Origin: Frateuria_A sp035695185
GTDB lineage: Bacteria > Pseudomonadota > Gammaproteobacteria > Xanthomonadales > Rhodanobacteraceae
DNA: 19,228 nt
Reading direction: 5' to 3'
NCBI RefSeq assembly: GCF_035695185.1
Contig: NZ_DASSES010000214.1
Span: 1-19,228 of the forward strand
This document shows positions 1 to 6,814 of the stretch, in pieces (within the stretch, counting starts at the first letter, position 1; every line of letters starts with the position of its first letter). The notes beneath the pieces are model-generated. The model saw nothing but the letters and a program-made list of their open reading frames with translations. It was not told the DNA's origin and searched no databases. Position numbers and translations under genes: made by a program.

Positions 1-234
1 GTCCTTGATCAGCGCCTGCTTGATGGTGGCCTCGCCGTGCACGACGTTGACGAAGTCGTACACCACGCGCCGCTCGCAGCCCATGATCAGGTCGAGGTTG
101 CGCAGGCCGACGTCGAAGTCGATCACCGCGACCTTCTTGCCAGCCATCGCCAGGCCGGTGGCCAGCGAGGCGCTCGTGGTGGTCTTGCCGACGCCGCCCT
201 TGCCGGACGTGACGACGATAATTTCAGCGCTCAA
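1..234 (-). CDS. minD: Septum-site determining ATPase MinD, N-terminal part (runs off the window)
   Basis: MinD is the membrane-associated ParA/MinD ATPase that recruits MinC to the poles and so keeps FtsZ rings at midcell. The 78 codons present carry the deviant Walker A motif KGGVGKTT (Lys12 and Lys17), then a VIDFDVGLRNLDLIMG-type stretch and a CERR/VVYDFVNVV segment typical of MinD. The rest of the protein lies beyond base 1. I place the start at a TTG codon (232-234) because the protein begins SAEIIVVTSGKGG as in other MinD proteins, no ATG fits, and a GGAG-type ribosome site sits just upstream. It lies 37 bases after minC on the same strand, so it is cotranscribed; minE would be expected next, outside the window. 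Confidence 0.95.
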   Translation of the reverse strand, partial: MSAEIIVVTSGKGGVGKTTTSASLATGLAMAGKKVAVIDFDVGLRNLDLIMGCERRVVYDFVNVVHGEATIKQALIKD

Positions 235-271
235 GGGCTCTTCTCCGGAATGCTTGGGTGGGAATCGCCGG

Positions 272-1051
272 TCACAGGCGGGCGATCATCAATTTTTCAC
301 CATCGAGCCAGCATTGCACAGCCTGGCCTTCGAGGTCCTTGGGGATCTGTTCAAACACGCGGTAGTGGCCGGCAATGGCCACCAGTTCGGCGCGGAAGTC
401 GGACACGAAGATGCGTGCCTTCTCGTCGCCCTGCGCACCGGCCATGGCGCGGCCACGCAGGCTGCCGTAGACGTGGATGGAGCCGTCGGCGATCACCTCG
501 GCACCGTTGGCGATGGCGCCGGTGAGGACCAGGTCGCGCTCGCGCGCGTAGACCTGCTGGCCCGAGCGCACGGTGCCGTCGTGATGCTGCGCGCCCAGTC
601 CGGTGTTGGCCGGCGGCGCGGCGTGGATCGGTTCGCGCAGCGGTTCGGCGCGCGGCGCCGGCGCGGCGGCCGGCGCCGGGGCGGGCGCCGCGATGCTGCC
701 GCCGTCGGCCGGCTCGTAGGCGGCGCGGAACTTGGCGATCAGCGGCAGGCCCATGCGCTGGGCCAGCGCCTCGGTGGCGCTGGTGCCGTAGGCCAGGCCC
801 ACCGGCAGCATGCCGGCGCTGCGCACGGCCTCGAGCAGGGCATCGACCGTACCGTCGTCGGGCAGGTCGAGCAGATGCGAAAGATCCAGCACCACGGCGG
901 CGCGGGAGAACAGCTGCGGCGCCGAGCGCACGCGGCGCTCGAGCTCCTCGCAAAGTGCGGCCGCGTCCACGCGGCGCACGCGCACGCAGGCGATGCCGAC
1001 CTGGCCGAAACGCAGGTCGCAAGCGTCGGATGTTTCCATTTTTACCGTCAT
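272..1051 (-). CDS. minC: Septum-site determining protein MinC
   Basis: MinC inhibits FtsZ polymerisation away from midcell and is activated and localised by MinD. The 259-residue product has an N-terminal MinC domain (about residues 1-110, with VVLDLSHLLDL and GMLPVGLAYG), an Ala/Pro-rich linker (about 125-165), and a C-terminal beta-helix domain. The latter carries RSGQQVYARERDLVLTG and the conserved GSLRGRAMAGAQGD turn used in dimerisation and MinD contact. Length is normal for the family. The ATG at 1051 follows a GGAGAG ribosome site by 8 bases; an in-frame ATG four codons later is the alternative. Its start overlaps the stop of the upstream acetyltransferase gene as ATGA, so the two are probably translationally coupled. 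minD follows after 37 bases. Confidence 0.95.
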   Translation of the reverse strand: MTVKMETSDACDLRFGQVGIACVRVRRVDAAALCEELERRVRSAPQLFSRAAVVLDLSHLLDLPDDGTVDALLEAVRSAGMLPVGLAYGTSATEALAQRMGLPLIAKFRAAYEPADGGSIAAPAPAPAAAPAPRAEPLREPIHAAPPANTGLGAQHHDGTVRSGQQVYARERDLVLTGAIANGAEVIADGSIHVYGSLRGRAMAGAQGDEKARIFVSDFRAELVAIAGHYRVFEQIPKDLEGQAVQCWLDGEKLMIARL

Positions 1052-1683
1052 GAACGCCGCTCTCCGGCGAGGCGGCGCGGCTGGGAGGGGGAGGAAAGGG
1101 TGGCGGCCGGCACCGGCAGCTGGCGCTCGGCCAGCCAGGGTTCGTCCGGCAGGCCGCCGTGTTCGAGCCAGGTCTCGCGCACGTAGGCGTAGCTGGGCAG
1201 GTCCCTGGCCAGCAGGCTGACCTGCGGGCCGGACTCGGTCATGCGTTGCTGACCGACTTCCTGAAAGCCGTAGGTGCCGTGGAACAGCACCACCACGTCG
1301 TCGCGTGGCTCCAGGAACACCTCGCAGGTGAGCAGCGGCACGCGCACCTCGGCGTAGCTGGTCACGTCGCAATAGAGAATGCGGCCGAGCCCGTGCCGGC
1401 GGAACGCATTGCCGATCACGATCCGGTCGATGTAGACGAACGATTCGTAGTGTTCGGAAAACCAGCGGTAGTTGGGGCTGTCGTAGTTGCCCCCGTCGCG
1501 CAGCGCCATCAGGAACCCGGCCAGCTGGCCGTCGATCTCGGCGACGCGGAAGTATTCGGCACGCTCGTAGAAGTAGCGCAGCTGCGCGGCGTCCAGGGCG
1601 AGGATGGAGCGGCCGGCGGCGTTGTTGAGCGCCAGCACGGCATCCAGATCGTGCTCGCGCACGTCGCGGATGGCTAAGGCCAT
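1048..1683 (-). CDS. GNAT-family N-acetyltransferase, first gene of the min operon
   Basis: A 211-residue protein of the GCN5-related acetyltransferase superfamily, which moves an acetyl group from acetyl-CoA to an amine. The acetyl-CoA pyrophosphate-binding loop is visible as RRHGLGR, preceded by the strand YIDRIVIG and followed by helix residues ending in YCDV. Later come a CEVFLEP strand and the GTYGFQEVGQQR segment typical of the C-terminal part of the fold. The N-terminus IRDVREHDLDAVLALNNAAG is also characteristic. The ATG at 1683 has a GGAG site about 7 bases upstream. The stop overlaps the minC start by 4 bases (ATGA). The substrate cannot be read from sequence. It could modify a small molecule or a protein; a link to division is inference from position only. 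Confidence 0.88.
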   Translation of the reverse strand: MALAIRDVREHDLDAVLALNNAAGRSILALDAAQLRYFYERAEYFRVAEIDGQLAGFLMALRDGGNYDSPNYRWFSEHYESFVYIDRIVIGNAFRRHGLGRILYCDVTSYAEVRVPLLTCEVFLEPRDDVVVLFHGTYGFQEVGQQRMTESGPQVSLLARDLPSYAYVRETWLEHGGLPDEPWLAERQLPVPAATLSSPSQPRRLAGERRS

Positions 1684-1744
1684 TCGTTGCTCCGCAGATA
1701 AGGCAGTCGATCGGTGGGTCGCCGCAGGCGTCCCGCAAGCGCGC

Positions 1745-1750
1745 ATTATG
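1745..1750 (-). promoter_or_regulatory. Possible -10 box for the acetyltransferase-minCD operon
   Basis: On the minus strand this reads CATAAT, five of six matches to TATAAT, about 60 bases upstream of the acetyltransferase start. No good -35 hexamer lies 16-18 bases upstream (GTGTGC is the nearest), so the call is weak. Confidence 0.3.
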
Positions 1751-1785
1751 ACATGCAGGGACCGGACGCACACCCCGTTCGCGGC

Positions 1786-1804
1786 TGTAAAACCTTTGTA
1801 AAAC
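1786..1804. promoter_or_regulatory. Tandem direct repeat TGTAAAAC, 11-bp period
   Basis: Two exact copies of TGTAAAAC (1786-1793 and 1797-1804) are spaced 11 bp start to start, one helical turn, in the divergent region between the acetyltransferase-min operon and the sensor kinase gene. Read on the minus strand it is GTTTTA-N5-GTTTTA, the arrangement of binding sites for OmpR/PhoP-family response regulators. It is AT-rich in an otherwise GC-rich region. The regulator is unknown; the neighbouring response regulator is of the LuxR/NarL class, which usually uses inverted repeats. Confidence 0.4.
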
Positions 1805-1844
1805 GCGAGCCTGCGTGCCCGGCGCCGGGGTGACTTCCCGCGCA

Positions 1845-1872
1845 TTGCGCGCGGCTCCCGTGGGCCTATGAT
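1845..1872 (+). promoter_or_regulatory. Promoter of the sensor kinase gene (leaderless arrangement)
   Basis: TTGCGC (1845-1850), 16-bp spacer, TATGAT (1867-1872, five of six matches to TATAAT). Seven bases after the -10 box lies the ATG at 1880, so transcription would begin at or next to the start codon. No purine-rich ribosome site precedes that ATG, which agrees with a leaderless mRNA. The upstream in-frame ATGs at 1868 lie inside the -10 box. Confidence 0.5.
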
Positions 1873-1879
1873 GCCGGTC

Positions 1880-3109
1880 ATGTCGTGGACCAACTTCAAC
1901 CACATCCGGCTGCTGCGCCTGACCGGCCTGTTCACCTACCTCTGCGTGGCACTGCCGCTGCTGCCGGGGAGCTGGAGCCTGGCCCAGGTCAACGCCTGGT
2001 GGAGCAATCCCAACATTTCCGGGTGGATCCTTTCCTACCTGGTGTTCGGGCTGACCTATCTGCTGTTGACCGGGCGCTCGGGCATGAGCCGGCAGAGCGG
2101 TCGCGCGCAGGTGCTCAAGCTGTTCGGCCTGGTGGTATTGACCGGATCGGCGGTGGCCATGGGCTGGTTCAGCCAGAGCGGCCTGTCGGCGATGCTGATG
2201 CTGGTGATCGCGGTGGTCCTGCCGTGGCAGTTGCCGGTGGTGGCCGGGCTGGTCTGGATGCTTGCGCAGAACCTGATGCTGATCCCGATCATCGCCAGCT
2301 ACATGGGCTGGACCATCGTCACCGCCTTCCTGCAGGTATGCATGTACCTGGGCATCTCGGCGCTGGCGTTCTTCACCTCGATGGTGGCCAGCCAGCAGAC
2401 CGAGGCGCGCGAGGCACAGCGACGGCTCAACTCCGAATTGCGCGCCACCCGAGCGCTGCTGGCCGAATCCACCCGCATCGCCGAGAGCATGCGCATCGCG
2501 CGCGAGCTGCATGACCTGATCGGCCACCACCTGACCGCGCTCAGCCTCAACCTGGAAGTGGCCAGCCATCTGGCCAACGACAGCGCCGGCGAACACGTGC
2601 GCAAGGCCCAGGCGACCGCCCGGCACCTGTTGTCGGACGTGCGCGAGGCGGTCAGCGAACTGCGCCAGGACGACGCCATCGACCTGACCCAGGCGTTGCG
2701 CAGCCTGATCGAGGGCGTGCCGGGACTCAGCGTGCATGTGGACATGCCGCCGCGCTTCAGCGTGGAGGACCCGCGCCGGGCGCAGGTGCTGCTGCGCTGT
2801 GCGCAGGAGATCATCACCAACTGCGCCAGGCACGCCGGCGCGCGTCACCTGTGGCTGACCTTCGCCTATGCCGATGCCAACCAGCTGGGCCTGCACGCGC
2901 GCGACGACGGCCGCGGCGCGGCGCACTTCAAGCCCGGCAACGGGCTGTCCGGCATGCGCGAACGGCTGGCCGAGTTCGGCGGCAGCGTGGCGGTGGACAC
3001 CGCCGTCAGCGAGGGCTTCGCACTGACCGTACGGCTGCCGCTGGGCGAGGCGCTGGAGCTCGCCCATTCGCCTTCCCGGCTGGAGCCGCCGGCGTTGAGC
3101 ATGCCGTGA
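1880..3109 (+). CDS. DesK-type sensor histidine kinase (HisKA_3 class)
   Basis: An inner-membrane sensor kinase of 409 residues. The first ~165 residues form about five to six hydrophobic segments (near 12-29, 47-64, 79-97, 103-140, 143-163), followed by a short coiled linker. The phosphoacceptor box RIARELHDLIGHHLTAL has its His at residue 211 and is the HisKA_3 type used by DesK, NarX and DegS. The ATPase domain shows an N box (EIITNCARHAGA), a G1 box (DDGRG) and GLSGMRERLAEFGG. There is no PAS, HAMP or periplasmic domain, so it may sense the membrane itself, as DesK does with fluidity; that is inference. An in-frame ATG at 1868 would add four residues, but it overlaps the -10 box. The partner regulator lies 96 bases downstream. 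Confidence 0.9.
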   Translation: MSWTNFNHIRLLRLTGLFTYLCVALPLLPGSWSLAQVNAWWSNPNISGWILSYLVFGLTYLLLTGRSGMSRQSGRAQVLKLFGLVVLTGSAVAMGWFSQSGLSAMLMLVIAVVLPWQLPVVAGLVWMLAQNLMLIPIIASYMGWTIVTAFLQVCMYLGISALAFFTSMVASQQTEAREAQRRLNSELRATRALLAESTRIAESMRIARELHDLIGHHLTALSLNLEVASHLANDSAGEHVRKAQATARHLLSDVREAVSELRQDDAIDLTQALRSLIEGVPGLSVHVDMPPRFSVEDPRRAQVLLRCAQEIITNCARHAGARHLWLTFAYADANQLGLHARDDGRGAAHFKPGNGLSGMRERLAEFGGSVAVDTAVSEGFALTVRLPLGEALELAHSPSRLEPPALSMP

Positions 3110-3205
3110 CGCCAGCCCGGCGCATCCCATGCCAGAATGGAGGGCAGCACCCGGTGTCCATAGCCCGCGCAAGCCGCAAGCCATCACCGCAATCGAGGAA
3201 CCGCG

Positions 3206-3847
3206 ATGATTTCCGTCTGTCTCGTCGATGACCAGAACCTGGTGCGCCAGGGCGTCCGTTCGCTGCTGGACCTGGCCGAAGACATCCGCGTCGTCGCCGA
3301 GTGCGCCGACGGTGCCCAGGCCGTCGCCGACATCCCGCGGATCAAGCCCGACGTGGTGCTGCTGGACCTGCGCATGCCCAACATGAGCGGGCTGGAAGTG
3401 CTGCAGGCGCTGTCCGCGCGTGGCGAGCTGCCGCCGACCATCATTTTGACCACCTTCGACGACGACCAGTTGGTGCTGCAGGGCCTGAAGGCCGGCGCGC
3501 GAGGCTATCTGCTCAAGGACGTCTCGCTGGAACAGCTGGTCGAGGCCGTGCGCACGGTCGCCGCCGGCGGCTCGCTGGTGGCCCCGATGGTCACCCAGCG
3601 TCTGCTGGCCGGGGTTGGGCGTATGCAGAACCAGTTCACCAGCCTGGAACAGCCCGATCCGCTCACCGAGCGTGAGACGGAGATCCTGCGCCTGCTCTCC
3701 GGCGGCTACTCCAACAAGGAGATCGCCAACTCGCTGAAGGTGGCCGAGGGGACGGTCAAGAACCACGTCTCGAACATCCTCTCGAAGCTGGGCGTGCGCG
3801 ACCGGACCCGCGCGGTACTCAAGGCGCTGGAACTGGGCATCGTCTGA
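3206..3847 (+). CDS. Two-component response regulator, NarL/LuxR (DesR-like) class
   Basis: A 213-residue DNA-binding regulator, the evident partner of the upstream kinase. The receiver domain (1-120) has the acidic pair Asp8-Asp9, phosphoacceptor Asp54 in VVLLDLRMPN, Thr82/Thr83 in IILTTFDDD and Lys104 in YLLKD. A linker leads to a LuxR-type helix-turn-helix (about 150-213: PLTERETEILRLLSGG, SNKEIANSLKVAEGTVKNHV, SNILSKLGVRDRTRAV). All catalytic receiver residues are present, so normal phosphorylation control is expected. The ATG at 3206 has a GAGGA site 6 bases upstream. Targets are unknown; no inverted repeat typical of this class stood out upstream of its own gene pair. Confidence 0.93.
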   Translation: MISVCLVDDQNLVRQGVRSLLDLAEDIRVVAECADGAQAVADIPRIKPDVVLLDLRMPNMSGLEVLQALSARGELPPTIILTTFDDDQLVLQGLKAGARGYLLKDVSLEQLVEAVRTVAAGGSLVAPMVTQRLLAGVGRMQNQFTSLEQPDPLTERETEILRLLSGGYSNKEIANSLKVAEGTVKNHVSNILSKLGVRDRTRAVLKALELGIV

Positions 3848-4192
3848 CGCTCCCGCGGCCCGCAGGGCGTGGCGCCAGAGCCGGGTTCGGCCCGTCGCGG
3901 CCCATCGAGCGGGGCGCCGCTCTCCTCCATGGATCCTCACCGTTCCGCAGGGGGCTCCCGGTCGCGGCGGGATCGGCCGCATCGCCGCGGGGCCGGCCTC
4001 CGGCGCCCGCTTTCACGGCGGCCAGACAGGCCCTTGTCCGCCCGATGGCGTTCCAGCCCGCGAGCAAGTACCATCCCAAGCTTCGGTATTTCACCGACCC
4101 TCGCCGTGCCTTCCTCCGGGGTCCACCCCCGTGGCGCGGAACCCGACGGGAACCTTTAGCGCTGCGCGGAAAACGCTCGGAGAACCCAGGTA
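3848..4192. other. 345-bp intergenic region with no supported gene
   Basis: GC-rich spacer between the response regulator and the SRPBCC gene. Open frames cross it on both strands, but none has a ribosome site and a recognisable product. I found no intrinsic terminator after the regulator and no convincing -35/-10 pair; TATTTC at 4087-4092 lacks a -35 partner. It presumably holds the SRPBCC promoter. Confidence 0.5.
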
Positions 4193-5581
4193 ATGATGCG
4201 TGTTCTTGAATTCATTGTGGCCCTGATCATCGTCGCCGTGGTCGGTGTCGTGGTAGGCGTGATCATGCCCGGCAGCGGCCACGTGGAGCGGTCGCTGGTC
4301 GTTGGCAAGGACATGCGCCAGGTCTACGACATCCTCGACAACTTCCGCCGGTTCGAGGACTACTCCTCGCTGCGCCAGGAAGACCCGAAGATCCAGTTCA
4401 AGCTCTCCGGCAAGTCCTACGGGCCGGGTGCGGAGATCAGCTGGACCAGCGACAACGACCGCATCAACGCCGGCAAGCTGACCATCGCCAGCGCCGAGCC
4501 GGACTTCTACAAGGTCGACAGCACGGTCAACGACGCCAAGATCGTCTGGAACCTGGACAACGACTGGCGCGGCCAGGACAAGCACTTCACGCTGGACCTG
4601 GAGCGCCAGGGCAGCCGTCACCAGCTGACCAAGGTGACCTGGGCCTATGACGTGGCCTACGGGTTCAACCTCGTCAACCGCTACTCCAACCTCTACATCC
4701 ACGGCGATCCGGACTCCTTCATCCAGAGCAGCCTGGGCAACCTGCAGAACGTCCTGGCGGCCGTGCCGAACATCGACTACGGCAAGCTGGTCCCGTACAT
4801 CCGTCCGACCCAGCCGACCCCGGTGCTGCTGGTGTCCAGTTCGATCCCGCGCAGCGGCGGCCTGGCCGCCCTGGACGATGCCACCGCCACCGCCGTCAAG
4901 CAGATCCAGGACGCCGCCAAGAAGCTGGGCGTCAACGTGGTCGGCCCGCGCATCATCTTCACCACCAACTACGGCGACCAGAACTACACGTTCGACGTGG
5001 CGCTGCCGATCGATGCCACCAGCCTGACCGTCGCCGGCCAGAGCCAGGAGCTGACCGCGCCGCAGCCGCCCAAGCTTGGCGATGAAGAGGCGCCGGCCGA
5101 GGCCGCCAGTGCGCCGGCCGCCGCCAGCAGCAGCGCCGCTGCCAAGCCGGCCGGCCCGCAGCCGGGCGACCATGACCGCTTCGGTCGCCTGATCGTGGAC
5201 AGCAATGTGCGCGCCACGCTGGCCTTCGGCAACCCGGCCCTGGTGGGCGTGTGGAACGGTACTGCCGCCGGCGTGCCGCAGACCCGCGAGATGCTCAAGG
5301 CCTATGCGCAGACGCACGGCTACAAGTTCGACGAAGTGACCCACCGTCTGTACGACATCGAAGTGCAGCCGGAGGCCAAGGACAAGGGTGGCAACATCAC
5401 CACCTACGCCAAGTACGACGTCTACCTGCCGCTGCTGGGCGACGACGTGCCGGAACAGACCCCGGAACAGGCCGCCGGCATCCCGCAGCCGACCCTGGAG
5501 CCGGCCCCGGCGGCCAGTGCCGCGGCGCCCGCCGCCGCCGGCACCGCTGCGGCGCCGGCCGAAGCCTCCAGCGCCCAGTAA
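4193..5581 (+). CDS. Membrane-anchored SRPBCC (polyketide cyclase-like) protein with a GyrI-like second half
   Basis: A 462-residue protein anchored by one N-terminal transmembrane helix (about 4-26: EFIVALIIVAVVGVVVGVI), with the rest probably periplasmic. Residues ~32-185 look like an SRPBCC/START-type ligand-binding domain (HVERSLVVGKDMRQVYDILDN, a FEDYSSL turn, KVTWAYDVAYGF). From about 200 the pattern of strands (VLLVSSSIPRSGG, then a helix, VVGPRIIFTTNYG, YTFDVALPI) resembles the AraC-effector/GyrI-like fold. That domain is interrupted by an Ala/Pro-rich linker (about 299-325) and followed by a low-complexity Ala/Pro tail (about 429-462). Ligand and role are unknown. A GGAG site lies 10 bases before ATG 4193; the next codon is also ATG. 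It is a single-gene unit with a strong terminator. Confidence 0.75.
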   Translation: MMRVLEFIVALIIVAVVGVVVGVIMPGSGHVERSLVVGKDMRQVYDILDNFRRFEDYSSLRQEDPKIQFKLSGKSYGPGAEISWTSDNDRINAGKLTIASAEPDFYKVDSTVNDAKIVWNLDNDWRGQDKHFTLDLERQGSRHQLTKVTWAYDVAYGFNLVNRYSNLYIHGDPDSFIQSSLGNLQNVLAAVPNIDYGKLVPYIRPTQPTPVLLVSSSIPRSGGLAALDDATATAVKQIQDAAKKLGVNVVGPRIIFTTNYGDQNYTFDVALPIDATSLTVAGQSQELTAPQPPKLGDEEAPAEAASAPAAASSSAAAKPAGPQPGDHDRFGRLIVDSNVRATLAFGNPALVGVWNGTAAGVPQTREMLKAYAQTHGYKFDEVTHRLYDIEVQPEAKDKGGNITTYAKYDVYLPLLGDDVPEQTPEQAAGIPQPTLEPAPAASAAAPAAAGTAAAPAEASSAQ

Positions 5582-5603
5582 GCGCGACACGCTTCCCGGA
5601 TCG

Positions 5604-5638
5604 AATCCTGCCCGCCTCGCGCGGGCAGGATTTTTTTT
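5604..5638 (+). terminator. Strong intrinsic terminator after the SRPBCC gene
   Basis: A perfect 12-bp stem (AATCCTGCCCGC 5604-5615 with GCGGGCAGGATT 5621-5632), a 5-base loop CTCGC, and a run of eight T (5631-5638). It lies 22 bases past the stop codon. Confidence 0.93.
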
Positions 5639-5718
5639 GCCCCGCGCAAGCGCCCAGGCCCTGCCGCCGCCGCGTACGGGTGCGCTAGAGTGACGGGCCA
5701 GCCGCCGTCCCTGCATTC

Positions 5719-6645
5719 ATGATCGAAGCCGACCGACTCACCCGCTGCTATGGCCGCCTCACTGCGGTGGACGCGTTGTCCATCCGCGCCGAGCCCGGCC
5801 AGGTGCTCGGGCTGCTCGGTCCCAACGGCGCCGGCAAGTCCACCGCCATGCGCATGATCGCCGGCTTCCTGGCACCCACCGCCGGCACGGCACGGGTATG
5901 CGGGCACGATGTGCAGCGCGAGCCACTGAAGGCCAAGCGCGCGCTCGGCTACCTGCCCGAAGGGGCGCCCAGCTACGGCGAGATGACCGTACGGGAGTTC
6001 CTCACCTTCATCCTGCGCGTGCGCTCGCTCCCCGCCGACACCGGCTTCCGCCGCTTCGACGAGGTGGTGACGCACCTGCAGCTGGAGGACGTCCTCGAGC
6101 AGTGCATCGATACCCTGTCCAAGGGCCTGCGCCGGCGCGTGGGCCTGGCGCAGGCGATCCTGCACGACCCGCCGGTGCTGATGCTGGACGAGCCCACCGA
6201 CGGCCTGGACCCGAACCAGAAGCATGCCGTGCGGCGCCTGATCGACTCGATGGCGCGCGAGCGCACGATCCTGATCTCCACCCACCTGCTGGAGGAGGTG
6301 CATGCGCTGTGCAACCGGGTGGTGATCATCGCCCGCGGCAAGCTGCTCGCCGACGCCACGCCGGCGGAGCTGGAGGCGCGCTCGCGCTACCACGGGGCGG
6401 TCTCGTTCAGCGCACCCGGCAGCGGCGTCTCGCAGGAGATGCTCGGCCGCCTGCCGCAGGTCGCCGCGATCGAGGTCGACCCGCTGGACGGGCGCATCAC
6501 GGTGTTTCCCAAGCCTGGTACGCGCATCCTGGAGCCGGTCGAGGAGCTGCTGCGCCAGCAGGGCCTGGAGGTCTCCGAAATCCAGCTCGAGCGTGGACGC
6601 CTGGACGAGGTGTTCCGCCAGATCACCACGGGGCAGGACGCATGA
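5719..6645 (+). CDS. ABC transporter ATP-binding protein (GldA-like)
   Basis: A 308-residue cytoplasmic ATPase that would power the permease encoded next. Visible motifs: Walker A GPNGAGKST (34-42, Lys40), signature LSKGL (133-137, a variant of LSGGQ), Walker B VLMLDE (153-158), D-loop GLDP and switch His189 in STHLLEE. At the Q-loop position the sequence is YLPEGAPSY, with Glu81 instead of Gln; to my recollection this is common in the GldA/CcmA/DrrA group. A C-terminal extension (about 225-308) follows the ATPase core, as in gliding-motility GldA and other ABC-2 exporters. A TAGAGT box at 5686-5691 may be the -10 element, but no good -35 was seen, and the ATG has no clear ribosome site. The substrate is unknown. 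Confidence 0.9.
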   Translation: MIEADRLTRCYGRLTAVDALSIRAEPGQVLGLLGPNGAGKSTAMRMIAGFLAPTAGTARVCGHDVQREPLKAKRALGYLPEGAPSYGEMTVREFLTFILRVRSLPADTGFRRFDEVVTHLQLEDVLEQCIDTLSKGLRRRVGLAQAILHDPPVLMLDEPTDGLDPNQKHAVRRLIDSMARERTILISTHLLEEVHALCNRVVIIARGKLLADATPAELEARSRYHGAVSFSAPGSGVSQEMLGRLPQVAAIEVDPLDGRITVFPKPGTRILEPVEELLRQQGLEVSEIQLERGRLDEVFRQITTGQDA

Positions 6646-6791
6646 GGACGGGGAACGGGGTGCAGCGAACGGGGAGCCCGTGGCCCCGGCCGGCAATCGC
6701 AGGCCAGCCCACCGAACCGGCACGCGCAACCGCAGGCGCTTGTCGCGCAGGCGAGCGCCTGCCCGTTGTCCGTTGCCCATTGCCCGCTCCC
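6646..6791. repeat. Facing heptad repeats between the ABC ATPase and permease genes
   Basis: Directly after the ATPase stop come G-rich heptads GGACGGG (6646), GAACGGG (6653), a degenerate GTGCAGC (6660) and GAACGGG (6667). At the other end are C-rich heptads CGTTGTC (6764), CGTTGCC (6771), CATTGCC (6778) and CGCTCCC (6785), i.e. the same kind of unit in inverted orientation. Between them an 8-bp inverted repeat CAGGCGCT / AGCGCCTG (6733-6740, 6754-6761) can form a hairpin. Neighbouring genes in this operon otherwise abut, so this looks like an inserted non-coding repeat element. Confidence 0.6.
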
Positions 6792-6814
6792 GGCTGCGCG
6801 CACGGAGGCCGTCC

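Noticed and set aside
272..3982. A continuous 1236-codon open frame on the minus strand spanning minC, the acetyltransferase and the sensor kinase region
   Set aside because: Only its last 260 codons are a gene (minC). The rest is antisense or out of frame to recognisable proteins and is His/Gln/Arg-rich, the usual result of very high third-position GC.
3869..4159. Plus-strand frame of 96 codons in the intergenic region before the SRPBCC gene
   Set aside because: Arg/Pro/Ser-rich, no ribosome site, no recognisable domain.
4091..5716. A 541-codon antisense frame over the SRPBCC gene
   Set aside because: Low-complexity Gly/Arg/Val composition, and it runs through the strong terminator of the plus-strand gene.
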